Source: Affinundibacterium fentianense
GTDB taxonomy: Bacteria > Pseudomonadota > Gammaproteobacteria > Burkholderiales > Burkholderiaceae_D
Assembly (NCBI RefSeq): GCF_018139545.1
Contig: NZ_JAGSPJ010000003.1
Span: 372,001-436,000, forward strand
Direction of reading: 5' to 3'
DNA length: 64,000 nt
Part shown: in pieces, positions 55,005 through 63,708 of the stretch
Layout: every line of letters begins with the position of its first letter
Position numbering within the stretch: the stretch's first letter is position 1
Program-made: the position numbers and the translations under genes
The notes under the pieces: model-generated
What the model was told of the DNA's origin: nothing
The model's input: the letters and a program-made list of their open reading frames with translations, nothing else
Databases searched by the model: none

Positions 55005-58000
55005 TAAAACTCCCCAAAAATCACCAAAAAAAATGCCTGCAGACTTGAAGGCTTTGCGTGATAGCCTGCGTCAAGCGGCACAACAACAAGTCAAACCCGC
55101 TGGATTTCCTAAAAAGGATAAGCAAGCCAAGCCTGCGGCACACCAAAGTTATTCAGGAAGTGGTGCTAAAAACACTAGTCAATCAGAAAATTCCTTGCCG
55201 CGGCCAGCCACGCATAAGCATCAGCAAGCGAAGTCGGCACCAGCAAAAAAGACAGAGACTCGACCAGAGCCCAGTCTGCCATTTCGTAATCCACCGCCGG
55301 TAATTACCTATCCAGAAGAATTACCTGTCTCGGGCAGACGTGACGAAATCGCCGAAGCGCTTAAAAAACATCAAGTCATCATCGTTTGCGGCGAAACGGG
55401 TTCGGGTAAAACCACGCAGTTGCCGAAGATTTGCTTGGAGTTGGGGCGCGGACAAAAGGGGTTGATCGGACATACGCAACCGCGTCGTATCGCGGCATCA
55501 TCGACTGCGAAACGCATCGCGCAGGAACTCAATTCACCGATAGGCGAGCATGTCGGGTTTAAAGTCCGATTCACCGATACTCTGACCAAGGGAGCATCCG
55601 TCAAGCTGATGACCGATGGTATCTTGTTGGCAGAAACCCAGACCGATCCACTGTTACGTCAATACGACACCATCATCATCGATGAAGCGCATGAGCGTAG
55701 TTTGAATATCGATTTCTTGCTTGGCTATCTCAAACAAATTCTGCCCAAGCGTCGTGATCTCAAAGTCATCATTACTTCAGCGACGATCGATGCGCAACGC
55801 TTCGCCAATCATTTTGGTGAGCATGGCAAAGCCGCGCCTGTGATTGAAGTATCAGGACGTTTGTATCCAGTGGAAGTGCGCTATCGTCCGATCCAAGCCG
55901 ATGAAAAAGATAAAGAACGTGATCTAATGGTGGCGATCACCGATGCGGTCGATGAATTATGTCGATTAGGCTCGGGTGATGTTTTGGTGTTTTTGCCGGG
56001 TGAACGTGAAATCCGCGATGCCGCCGAAGCGCTGCGTAAACACCATCCACCGCATGTAGAAATACTACCTTTGTTTGCCCGACTGTCGGCACAAGAACAA
56101 GAGCGTGTATTCAAGATTTCCAATGCGCGTCGTATCGTGTTAGCGACCAACGTGGCAGAAACCTCGCTGACCGTGCCGGGCATACGCTATGTGGTCGATG
56201 CAGGTTTGGCACGCGTCAAACGTTATAGCTATCGTAATAAAGTCGAACAACTACAAGTCGAAGCGATTGCTCAATCGGCAGCCAATCAGCGCGCGGGTCG
56301 TTGCGGTCGTGTGGCTGCAGGTGTGTGTATTCGACTGTATGACGAGCAAGAGTTTAAACAGCGTGCCGCGTTCACCGAACCCGAAATTTTGCGTTCGTCC
56401 TTGGCATCTGTCATTTTGCGAATGAAGTCTTTACGCTTGACGGATGTTGAAACTTTCCCATTCATCGAACCACCTTTGGGGCGTGCAATCGCCGATGGTT
56501 ACCAACTCTTGCAAGAGTTGGGCGCGATGGATGACAGCAATCAGTTAACGGCGGTGGGTAAAGAGCTCGCCAAGTTGCCACTAGATCCACGCGTAGGTCG
56601 CATGATTTTGGCGGCACGTGATAATCAAGCTTTGAGCGAAGTTTTGATTATTGCAGCGGCTTTATCGGTACAAGATCCGCGTGATCGCCCGATGGATGCA
56701 CAAAGCGCAGCCGATCTAGCGCACAAAAAATTTGCGGATGAAAAGTCAGAGTTCACGTCCTATCTCAAAATCTGGAAGTGGTTTGAAGACTCGATTGAAC
56801 ACAAAAAAACCAATCGTCAATTACAAGACAATTGCCGCAGCAATTTCTTAAGCCAAATGCGATTGCGTGAATGGCGCGAAGTGCATTCACAATTGCTGAC
56901 TATCGTCAAAGAGCAGGGCTGGCGCGTGAATGAAGCACCTGCCACTTACGAGCAATTACACCTCTCCTTGTTGACGGGTTTGCTAGGCAATATTGGTTTT
57001 AAATCGGAAGAAGACGCACATTACTTAGGCGCGCGCGGCATCAAGTTTTATGTGTGGCCAGGTTCTTACTTGGCAAAAAAAGCCGGTAAATGGATCATGG
57101 CTGCTGAATTAGTCGATACCACACGTTTGTACGGTCGCTGCCTCGCACAGATACAACCAGAATGGTTAGAAAAAGTCGGTGGGCATTTACTCAAAAAATC
57201 TTACGGTGAACCACGTTGGGAAAAACGTACAGGGCAAGTTTCAGGCTTTGAACGCGCGACTTTGTATGGCTTAGTCGTATACAGCCAACGACGCATACAG
57301 TATGGCTTAACGCATCCCAAAGAAGCCCGTGAGATTTTTATTCGCGATGCGCTAGTCGAAGGCGATTTCGATACGCGCGCGCCATTCTTAGCCTTCAATC
57401 AAAAACTGATACGTGAGATTGAAAATATCGAGCACAAATCACGTCGACAAGACGTGTTAGTCGATGATCATTTAATCGCAGCGTTTTACGACAAACATTT
57501 ACCTGCCGATGTCTACAACGCGGTCTTGTTTGAGCAATGGTATAAGGAAGCGACCAAGGGCAATCCTAAATTACTCTACTTGAATAAAGACGAGTTGATG
57601 CGGCATGAAGCGGCGGGCATTACCACCGACTTCTTCCCTAAACTGATGCAAGTTTCCGGTGTGGGTTTGCAACTGTCGTATCACTTCGAGCCGGGTAGTC
57701 CGCGTGATGGTGTGACACTTTGGATTCCTCTGTTCTCCTTAAATCAAGTTTCCGCCGAGCGTTGCGAATGGCTAGTGCCGGGCATGCTCAAAGAAAAAGT
57801 GCAGCTACTACTTAAATCACTGCCACAAAAAATCCGTCGTCATTGCGTTCCATTGCCGGATTACGCAGCAGGATTTTGTGAACGCAATGAATTCGGTAAA
57901 GGCAATTTCTTAGAAACCTTGATCGCCGATATTCGCGAACAAAAAGGCCTGCAATGCTTGAGCACGGATTTTAAATTTGAACAATTGCCCGCGCATCTGA

Positions 58001-59127
58001 CGATGAATTTCAAAATCATCGATGAACACGGACGCCAATTAGAAATGGGACGCAACCTCGCCACGCTACGCGCCGAATTCGGCTCACAAGCGCGTGAGAG
58101 TTTTCAAAAGATTGCCAGTGCTGACAAATTAGCCTTGTTAGATAACTCTAAATCCGCAGCAACCGAATCCTTAGTTAACCGTCATTCCCGCGAAAGCGGG
58201 AATCCAGTGTCGTCAAGCTCGACAAAATCCGCTACCGCAACAAAATCCGTAGCCCCAGCAATCCAACAAGAAAACCTAAAGGAAAACCTAAGCGCATGGA
58301 CCTTCGACGAACTGCCAGAGCTACTCGAAGTCCAACAAGGCAAACAAACCTTAATCGGCTACCCCGCCTTAGTCGATAAACAAACGCATTGCCACATCGA
58401 AGTCTTCGATGACCCCGATGAAGCTGCACGCGTACATCACGTGGGCTTACGGCGTTTGTTCGCCTTGCAGATGAGAGAGCAAGTTAAGTTCTTAGAAAAA
58501 AATATCCCAGGCTTGCAGCAAATGGGCATGCAATTTATGTCGCTAGGTTCACAAGAAGAGTTGCGCGAACAAATCGTCACGACCGCCTTAGATCGCGCTT
58601 TCATGCAATCGCCATTGCCGAAAAATTCTGGCGAGTTCAATAAGCGCCGTGATGAAGGCAAAGCGAGATTGAATTTATTAGCCAACGAAATCGCGCGTTT
58701 AGCAGGCTTAATTTTGGCGGAATATTACAGCCTACCGAAGAAGCTACAAGGTCTCAAAGCTCACGCGCAAGCGGCCGCTGATATGCAACAACAATTGCAA
58801 AGCCTAGTTACCAAACGCTTCATCGCCGAAGTCGATTTTGCCCAGTTAGCGCATTATCCACGTTACCTCAAAGCGATCACGGTACGCATGGACAAACTCC
58901 GCGTCGATCCTGCACGTGATGCGAAGTTGATGGCGGAGTGGAATATCGTCGCGCAGCCATGGCAACGTACGCCGCGTCGATCCGGTGTGGATGCGGATCC
59001 TAAGTTGATTGAGTTTCGTTGGTTGTTAGAGGAGTTGCGAGTGTCTTTGTTTGCACAGGAGTTGAAGACGCCTATGCCTGTGTCGGTTAAGAGATTGCAG
59101 AAGGTTTGGGAGAGTTTGTTGCGGTAG
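54994..59127 (+). CDS. hrpA: ATP-dependent RNA helicase HrpA
   Basis: HrpA is a DEAH-box helicase that resolves stalled or collided ribosomes in E. coli. The protein has about 1,377 residues. A basic, Lys/Ala/Pro-rich N-terminal tail is followed by Walker A GETGSGKTTQ near residue 133, the DEAH box (IIDEAHERSLNIDFLLG) at about 230, SAT motif ITSATIDAQRF and QRAGRCGR. The long C-terminal DUF3418 region is present. A 20-bp palindromic repeat is inserted in frame near residue 1065 and codes for NRHSRESGNP in a Ser/Thr/Ala-rich linker. Start 54994 avoids overlap with argA. Confidence 0.95.
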   Translation: MSDNKTPQKSPKKMPADLKALRDSLRQAAQQQVKPAGFPKKDKQAKPAAHQSYSGSGAKNTSQSENSLPRPATHKHQQAKSAPAKKTETRPEPSLPFRNPPPVITYPEELPVSGRRDEIAEALKKHQVIIVCGETGSGKTTQLPKICLELGRGQKGLIGHTQPRRIAASSTAKRIAQELNSPIGEHVGFKVRFTDTLTKGASVKLMTDGILLAETQTDPLLRQYDTIIIDEAHERSLNIDFLLGYLKQILPKRRDLKVIITSATIDAQRFANHFGEHGKAAPVIEVSGRLYPVEVRYRPIQADEKDKERDLMVAITDAVDELCRLGSGDVLVFLPGEREIRDAAEALRKHHPPHVEILPLFARLSAQEQERVFKISNARRIVLATNVAETSLTVPGIRYVVDAGLARVKRYSYRNKVEQLQVEAIAQSAANQRAGRCGRVAAGVCIRLYDEQEFKQRAAFTEPEILRSSLASVILRMKSLRLTDVETFPFIEPPLGRAIADGYQLLQELGAMDDSNQLTAVGKELAKLPLDPRVGRMILAARDNQALSEVLIIAAALSVQDPRDRPMDAQSAADLAHKKFADEKSEFTSYLKIWKWFEDSIEHKKTNRQLQDNCRSNFLSQMRLREWREVHSQLLTIVKEQGWRVNEAPATYEQLHLSLLTGLLGNIGFKSEEDAHYLGARGIKFYVWPGSYLAKKAGKWIMAAELVDTTRLYGRCLAQIQPEWLEKVGGHLLKKSYGEPRWEKRTGQVSGFERATLYGLVVYSQRRIQYGLTHPKEAREIFIRDALVEGDFDTRAPFLAFNQKLIREIENIEHKSRRQDVLVDDHLIAAFYDKHLPADVYNAVLFEQWYKEATKGNPKLLYLNKDELMRHEAAGITTDFFPKLMQVSGVGLQLSYHFEPGSPRDGVTLWIPLFSLNQVSAERCEWLVPGMLKEKVQLLLKSLPQKIRRHCVPLPDYAAGFCERNEFGKGNFLETLIADIREQKGLQCLSTDFKFEQLPAHLTMNFKIIDEHGRQLEMGRNLATLRAEFGSQARESFQKIASADKLALLDNSKSAATESLVNRHSRESGNPVSSSSTKSATATKSVAPAIQQENLKENLSAWTFDELPELLEVQQGKQTLIGYPALVDKQTHCHIEVFDDPDEAARVHHVGLRRLFALQMREQVKFLEKNIPGLQQMGMQFMSLGSQEELREQIVTTALDRAFMQSPLPKNSGEFNKRRDEGKARLNLLANEIARLAGLILAEYYSLPKKLQGLKAHAQAAADMQQQLQSLVTKRFIAEVDFAQLAHYPRYLKAITVRMDKLRVDPARDAKLMAEWNIVAQPWQRTPRRSGVDADPKLIEFRWLLEELRVSLFAQELKTPMPVSVKRLQKVWESLLR
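58184..58203 (+). repeat. 20-bp ATTCCC-N8-GGGAAT palindromic repeat within hrpA
   Basis: The sequence ATTCCCGCGAAAGCGGGAAT is a perfect stem-loop, the same form as the dRS3 repeats of Neisseria (ATTCCC-N8-GGGAAT). It lies within the hrpA reading frame and encodes the often-seen peptide RHSRESGNP. The frame is kept. Confidence 0.85.
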
Positions 59128-59255
59128 GATTTTTTAGTTCTTTGATGAGGATCTTGTTTTGCGTGAGTGAGGTTACGATTGTTAAACTTTTTTATTCATG
59201 TCGGACAGATTCATTTGCATTCTTCTCCTTTTAAATTTAAATAAGGAATTTATAA

Positions 59256-59561
59256 GTGTTGCTAAAAATTCCCTCAGCTATCTATGGAAATAAAGTCATT
59301 GAGTACGCTGAATTGCCGATGAAAATTTTGCCCCTCGGGTATGTTTTTCCGAAAAACGGCCAAGCTCCACTTCAGTCGACTGATCTCGTTGTCATTGCAG
59401 TTAGTGTGGATGCTCATGATGATTCAGTATATTGGGTTAGTTGCTTAAATGATCAACAGGAAGTTATTACTGGCGAGATGTACTATACCGTTGAATCTGC
59501 TCGAAACTTTCTTGAAGCTGAGTATGGTGTTAAGGATGTGAAATGGATCAAAGTGTTGTAG
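59256..59561 (+). CDS. Unknown small protein
   Basis: I do not recognise this 101-residue protein. It starts with GTG 59256 (AAGGAA seven bases upstream) and has no signal or membrane segment. The sequence alternates hydrophobic and polar residues in a way that suggests a compact alpha/beta domain. It is flanked by hrpA and by a large repeat composite, with A/T-rich composition, so it may be a recent acquisition. No partner gene is visible. Confidence 0.55.
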   Translation: MLLKIPSAIYGNKVIEYAELPMKILPLGYVFPKNGQAPLQSTDLVVIAVSVDAHDDSVYWVSCLNDQQEVITGEMYYTVESARNFLEAEYGVKDVKWIKVL

Positions 59562-59766
59562 GGCGGGTGAAACCCACGCCGTAAGAGCATTTAAAACATC
59601 GCGACGGTAATTTGATACTGGAACAAATTTTAGAATATTAAGGTGAGCAGTTTTTTCCCCACGCGGAAACAGCCAATTTTATTCGCGATCGAGTCACCGA
59701 TCTTTATCCATATATTTACCCGTAAACGCGCTCATCGTTCACAGGTCGGTGGTAGACCGACAGCTA

Positions 59767-59798
59767 CTTACTTTCTTTGCTTCGCCAAAGAAAGTAAG
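59767..59798. repeat. Left terminal hairpin of the composite element
   Basis: The perfect 13-bp stem CTTACTTTCTTTG / CAAAGAAAGTAAG has loop CTTCGC. The same hairpin type is widespread in proteobacterial intergenic DNA as far as I recall. Confidence 0.8.
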
Positions 59799-60359
59799 CA
59801 AAGAAAGGCGACCACGCTGCCACTGGCCTTCGGCTTCCCAATTGAGCAAGACAAAAAATGGGAAAGCTTCGAAACTCGCCTTCGGCTCAAACAACGAAGC
59901 TTTCTTTATCCATTTTTTGTCCTGCACAATTGGCAGTGTCAGAAGTGGATGAACGTCAAAAGCAACGGCAACTTCAAAACAATCAGAATCAATGGTCGTA
60001 TATTTTTCGAACATCAGTTGTGGGTCGTTGTTTTTGACTTTGACCTACCCCCGTTTGAGACGATGTAATTTGTGCCTGACAGAAAATGGATAAGAAAGTG
60101 TTGTTGTTTGAGGTTAAGCAGGGGTTTCGATGTGCATGCACATCGCCTGCGTACGGTCTTAGCTTGCAAGCGAAGATGCACCCTGCAAGGGTAGCGAGTT
60201 TTAACACTTTCCCATTTTTTGTGACGCACAAATTATGCTGAAGCGTAGCCTAAGCACCCGAGGGGAGATTGACGGGGTTTCGCAAAGCATGCTTTGCGCC
60301 ATCAATCTCTAAGCTGCTTGCAAGCAGCGCAGTGGAGACTCTACGGGCGCCTTTTTTGG

Positions 60360-60391
60360 ATTACCTTTTTTGGCGAAGCAAAAAAGGTAAT
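60360..60391. repeat. Right terminal hairpin of the composite element
   Basis: The perfect 13-bp stem ATTACCTTTTTTG / CAAAAAAGGTAAT has loop GCGAAG, the complement of the left loop. Three stem positions differ from the left hairpin and all three are compensated by matching changes. Confidence 0.8.
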
Positions 60392-60522
60392 TGGCTGTCG
60401 GGCCATCCCCGACCTGTAGACGTCAAAAAATGTGAATATGTAATTTCGACGTATATGTTCAATTCACTCAAATATTGAAGGCTTAAACAACCTCCTAGTA
60501 ACTCAAGCACCCTTATTCCCAA

Positions 60523-60548
60523 CCCTTCTCCCGTTTACGGGAGAAGGG
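60523..60548. repeat. 11-bp perfect hairpin repeat downstream of cydB
   Basis: CCCTTCTCCCG-TTTA-CGGGAGAAGGG forms a stable hairpin without a T run. It lies 56 bases beyond the cydB stop and might protect or end that transcript. Similar CCCTTCTCCCG hairpins are common dispersed repeats. Confidence 0.7.
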
Positions 60549-60603
60549 AGCTTAGCTTTAACTTGACCTTCGACCCATTCAAGCTCACGAGAGAAGAACG
60601 CTC

Positions 60604-61638
60604 TCAATACTCCAACAGCGTCGCCTTACCCCAAAATATCCGATAAGCCATCACCGTGTAAGCAATGATGACGGGAAGCACGATACATGCGCCGACGAAA
60701 ATAATCATCAAAGATTCTGGTGCGCTTGCGGCTTCCCAGATGGTGATTTTGTCGATGATGAGGTAGGGGAATAAGCTGTATGCCAAGCCGTGAAATGCCA
60801 AGAAAAATATTCCCACGGTGCTGGCGAATGGTGTCCAAATCCAGCGTTGGTTCGCTTGTACTAACTGCGCGGGTAGGCGTTTTAAGATTCTATCGATCCA
60901 CCAAAATAAAATGGCAGTGATCATTGGGATAGGGAATAGCAATATAAAGTTAGGAAAGCTAAACCACTTTTCCGCAATGCTGGGGCTGGCGAACGGCGTG
61001 ACGATGGAGATGGTGGCAATGCCGACGCCAGCTAACCATAAACTGCGTCTTGCCCAAGTTGCTGCTTTGATTTGTAGTTGCCCTTCTGATTTCATCAGTA
61101 GCCATGTTGCACCTAATAGGCAATAAGCAGCCATTAGGCATAGGCCAATTAAACTTGCGAAGGCATAGCTCCAAGTGCTGGTTTGAAATCCCACTACCAA
61201 CATGCCCAACATAAAGCCCTGAGAAAAGGCGGCGAGGATGGAGCCGATATGAAAGGCGCGGTTCCATGCTGGCTTATTTTGTGCGTGGGCTTTTACTCGA
61301 AAATCGAAAGCGACTCCGCGTAAAATTAATCCTAACAACATGATCGCGACTGGAAAATATAGCGCGCCTAGTATTTGTCCATGTGCTGTCGGAAATGCGA
61401 CCAATAGAATGCCGACGCCTAATACCAACCAAGTTTCGTTCGCATCCCAGAAGGGGCCGATGGAGGCGATCATGATGTCTTTTTCCGCATCATTCGCATT
61501 GCGCATCAAGATGCCGACGCCGAGATCGTAACCATCTAAAATCACGTAGGCCAACATCGCTAAGCCCATGACGACCAGAAAGGCGAGTGGTAGCCAACCT
61601 GCGGCTTGGGATAAATCTGGGTAGAGTGGGGTGATCAT
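60604..61638 (-). CDS. cydB: Cytochrome bd ubiquinol oxidase subunit II
   Basis: CydB is the second subunit of the bd-type quinol oxidase, which reduces oxygen with high affinity and without proton pumping. The 344-residue protein has about eight membrane helices and the family start AYVILDGYDLGVGIL, then RNANDAEKDIMIASIGPFWD, GNETWLVL-like NETWLVLGVGILLVAFPTAH. It begins three bases after the cydA stop. No cydX-like small gene and no cydDC genes were seen nearby. Confidence 0.96.
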   Translation of the reverse strand: MITPLYPDLSQAAGWLPLAFLVVMGLAMLAYVILDGYDLGVGILMRNANDAEKDIMIASIGPFWDANETWLVLGVGILLVAFPTAHGQILGALYFPVAIMLLGLILRGVAFDFRVKAHAQNKPAWNRAFHIGSILAAFSQGFMLGMLVVGFQTSTWSYAFASLIGLCLMAAYCLLGATWLLMKSEGQLQIKAATWARRSLWLAGVGIATISIVTPFASPSIAEKWFSFPNFILLFPIPMITAILFWWIDRILKRLPAQLVQANQRWIWTPFASTVGIFFLAFHGLAYSLFPYLIIDKITIWEAASAPESLMIIFVGACIVLPVIIAYTVMAYRIFWGKATLLEY

Positions 61639-61641
61639 GTT

Positions 61642-63033
61642 TTACGCTCTAATTGTAGTGGTGAATGTTGGCGTTGTTGGTGTCGATACGGTCGCTGTAC
61701 TGCCGTTAGACTCCGTGCGATCTGCTTTACGAGCTAGATAGAAGACGACGGAGATGTACGAAATAATCAAAAAAATATATAACGTTAAATACATTACTAG
61801 CGAACTCGCTAGCATAGGGACAGGCACCTTGGCCGCCGCCTCGGCAGTGGTGAGCACACCTTGCACCAAATATGGTTGACGGCCAATCTCGGTGGTGTAC
61901 CAACCTGCCAGTAACGCAATCCAACCGGAAAAACTCATTGCAACTAAAGAGCGTGAGACGAATGCTGGTAAAGCTGGTTTGTGCCAAACAAACCAGCAAG
62001 CCAGCCAAGATATCGCCAGCATTAGCAAGCCAATACCGACCATGATGCGAAGCGCGAAAAAGACGGGTGCGACAGGTGGATGCTTGCCGACAAAATCATT
62101 GAGTCCTTTGAGTTCTCCATTGAGGTCGTGCGTGAGATAAAGCGAGGCTAGTTTTGGGATCGCAATTTCAGCTTTATTCACACGATTTTTTTGATCGGGA
62201 ATCGCGAACAGGACTGCGGGGGCACCTTGCTGGGTTTCCCAAATTCCTTCCATCGCAGCGATTTTTGCTGGTTGATGTTGTAAGGTGTTCAGTCCATGTA
62301 AATCACCAACGAGGATTTGCAAAGGGATCAATACCGCCGCTAATGTGACACCGGTTTTAATACCAATCTGAATGTCGTCACTGCGTCCGCCACGTACATA
62401 GCGATAAGCACTAATACCTGCAATTAAAAATGCGACGGTTAAACCGGATGCCAGCATCATGTGCGTAAAGCGATAGGGCATCGATGGATTGAAAATAATC
62501 TGTAACCAGCTGGTTGCATGCGCTTGGCCATTGATCATCTCAAAGCCGACTGGTGTATGCATCCATGAATTTAAGGCGATGATCCAAAACACGGAGAGCG
62601 TGGTACCGCTAGCGACCAAGACCGTGGCGATGGTGTGGAGTCGATCTCCCACCCGCTTTTGGCCGAACAACATAATGCCAAGAAAAGTCGCTTCTAAGAA
62701 AAATGCTGTCAAAATTTCATAGGCGAGGAGTGGTCCGGCGATGTTGCCAACGGTTTCCATAAAACCCGGCCAGTTGGTACCAAATTGAAAGCTCATGGTG
62801 ATGCCACTGACCACGCCTAACGCAAAACTGAGGGCGAAAATTTTCACCCAAAAGTAGTAAGCGCGTTGCCAATGTTCTGCCTTGGTCCGGTTATAGCGCC
62901 ATTTGAAAAACACCAGTACCCAGCCAAGTGCGATGCTGATGCTGGGGAATAGAATGTGAAAGCTGATATTCGCTGCGAACTGAATGCGCGCTAACAGCAT
63001 GGGGTCGAAAGTGCTTGCAAGTTCTGCTGACAT
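61642..63033 (-). CDS. cydA: Cytochrome bd ubiquinol oxidase subunit I
   Basis: CydA carries the hemes and the quinol site of the bd oxidase. The 463-residue protein has DPMLLARIQFAANISFHILF with a heme-ligand His at about 26, GITMSFQFGTNWPGF, the quinol-binding loop, and ALLAGWYTTEIGRQPYLVQG; PVPMLASS may carry the heme b558 Met. It is shorter than the 522-residue E. coli CydA, fitting the short-Q-loop (CIO-like) type. A GbsR-type regulator gene lies 47 bases upstream on the same strand. Confidence 0.95.
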   Translation of the reverse strand: MSAELASTFDPMLLARIQFAANISFHILFPSISIALGWVLVFFKWRYNRTKAEHWQRAYYFWVKIFALSFALGVVSGITMSFQFGTNWPGFMETVGNIAGPLLAYEILTAFFLEATFLGIMLFGQKRVGDRLHTIATVLVASGTTLSVFWIIALNSWMHTPVGFEMINGQAHATSWLQIIFNPSMPYRFTHMMLASGLTVAFLIAGISAYRYVRGGRSDDIQIGIKTGVTLAAVLIPLQILVGDLHGLNTLQHQPAKIAAMEGIWETQQGAPAVLFAIPDQKNRVNKAEIAIPKLASLYLTHDLNGELKGLNDFVGKHPPVAPVFFALRIMVGIGLLMLAISWLACWFVWHKPALPAFVSRSLVAMSFSGWIALLAGWYTTEIGRQPYLVQGVLTTAEAAAKVPVPMLASSLVMYLTLYIFLIISYISVVFYLARKADRTESNGSTATVSTPTTPTFTTTIRA

Positions 63034-63038
63034 GATGG

Positions 63039-63062
63039 GTTCTCTTCTTCTCTTCTTCTCTT
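63039..63062 (-). promoter_or_regulatory. Purine-rich tandem repeat in the cydA leader
   Basis: On the coding strand this is AAGAGAAGAAGAGAAGAAGA, a 9-base repeat that directly precedes the cydA ATG and acts as its probable ribosome binding region. Slippage in it could alter spacing or translation. Confidence 0.4.
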
Positions 63063-63080
63063 GAAATAGCGAACTAGCGA

Positions 63081-63650
63081 TTAATTTTTTGATTTACCGT
63101 CAAGACGTAGTCGATCCGTAAACTCAATCAACTTGACGACCTTGGAGCCCATTTTCATCAAGGTTTGTAGTGTCTCTGGTGAGAGTTTTTCGACGTCGTC
63201 AAACCACGCGCTAGTGAGTTCGATTAAGTCATGCATTTGTTGAATGCGTTCTAGCGCATATTTTTCACCATCCTTCGCATCCTCTTTCGCATCGTTTTTA
63301 AGTAAGGCTTCGCGCAGCATGGATAAGGTTGGCTCTACTTCGCGGCGGCGGCGCTCTTCCACTAAGTTGCGGAAAATTTCCCACACATCTTTGGGGGCTT
63401 CAAAAAATTCGCGGCGTTCGCCGGGGATGTGCACCAACTTCACTAAGCGCCAAGCTTGTAGTTCTTTCAGACTCATCCCGACATTTGAACGAGAAAAGGT
63501 TAATTGCTCGGCGATTTCATCGGCACACAGTGGTTTTTCGCTGAGAAAAATGAGTGCATAGATTTGCCCAACCGTGCGATTAATGCCCCAACGACTGCCC
63601 ATTTCACCGAAATGCGAGATGAATTTTTCTTTGGTCGGACTGATGCTCAT
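63081..63650 (-). CDS. GbsR/MarR family transcriptional regulator
   Basis: This 189-residue protein has a MarR-type winged helix in the GbsR group: GINRTVGQIYALIFLSEKPL, then CADEIAEQLTFSRSNVGMSL and LKELQAWRLVKLVHIPGERR, followed by a helical dimer region. It lies just upstream of cydAB on the same strand, probably in one operon, so control of the bd oxidase is a reasonable inference. The effector is unknown. Confidence 0.88.
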   Translation of the reverse strand: MSISPTKEKFISHFGEMGSRWGINRTVGQIYALIFLSEKPLCADEIAEQLTFSRSNVGMSLKELQAWRLVKLVHIPGERREFFEAPKDVWEIFRNLVEERRRREVEPTLSMLREALLKNDAKEDAKDGEKYALERIQQMHDLIELTSAWFDDVEKLSPETLQTLMKMGSKVVKLIEFTDRLRLDGKSKN

Positions 63651-63686
63651 GATTTATTCCTTTTCCGTAGTTCCAGTAATATTTGA

Positions 63687-63708
63687 ATTTCCAGTATTTT
63701 CAGGAAAT
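63687..63708 (-). promoter_or_regulatory. Candidate operator upstream of GbsR-type regulator
   Basis: The inverted repeat ATTTCC-N10-GGAAAT, with an additional half site TTCCAGTAAT at 63671-63680, lies 37-58 bases before the regulator start. Autoregulation is inferred. Confidence 0.35.

Larger units (their letters stand above)
59744..60414. repeat. Composite non-coding element of nested inverted repeats (about 671 bp)
   Basis: The two ends are diverged inverted copies. The left end begins GGTCGGTGGTAGACCGACAG and the right end, on the other strand, begins GGTCGGGGATGGCCCGACAG. Each is followed inward by a perfect 13-bp hairpin and a GGCG block. Inside are two more inverted repeats (59838-59871 with 59895-59933, and 60068-60102 with 60203-60233), each with an AAAAATGG core, and perfect palindromes at 60281-60298 and 60313-60328. 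Open frames across it look spurious. It may be a REP-like or MITE-like composite, but I cannot name the family. Confidence 0.65.

Noticed and set aside
59643-60068. 141-codon open frame in the repeat composite
   Set aside because: It reads through hairpin repeats (e.g. CFAKESKQRK), a known type of spurious frame; both strands are open because of the palindromes.
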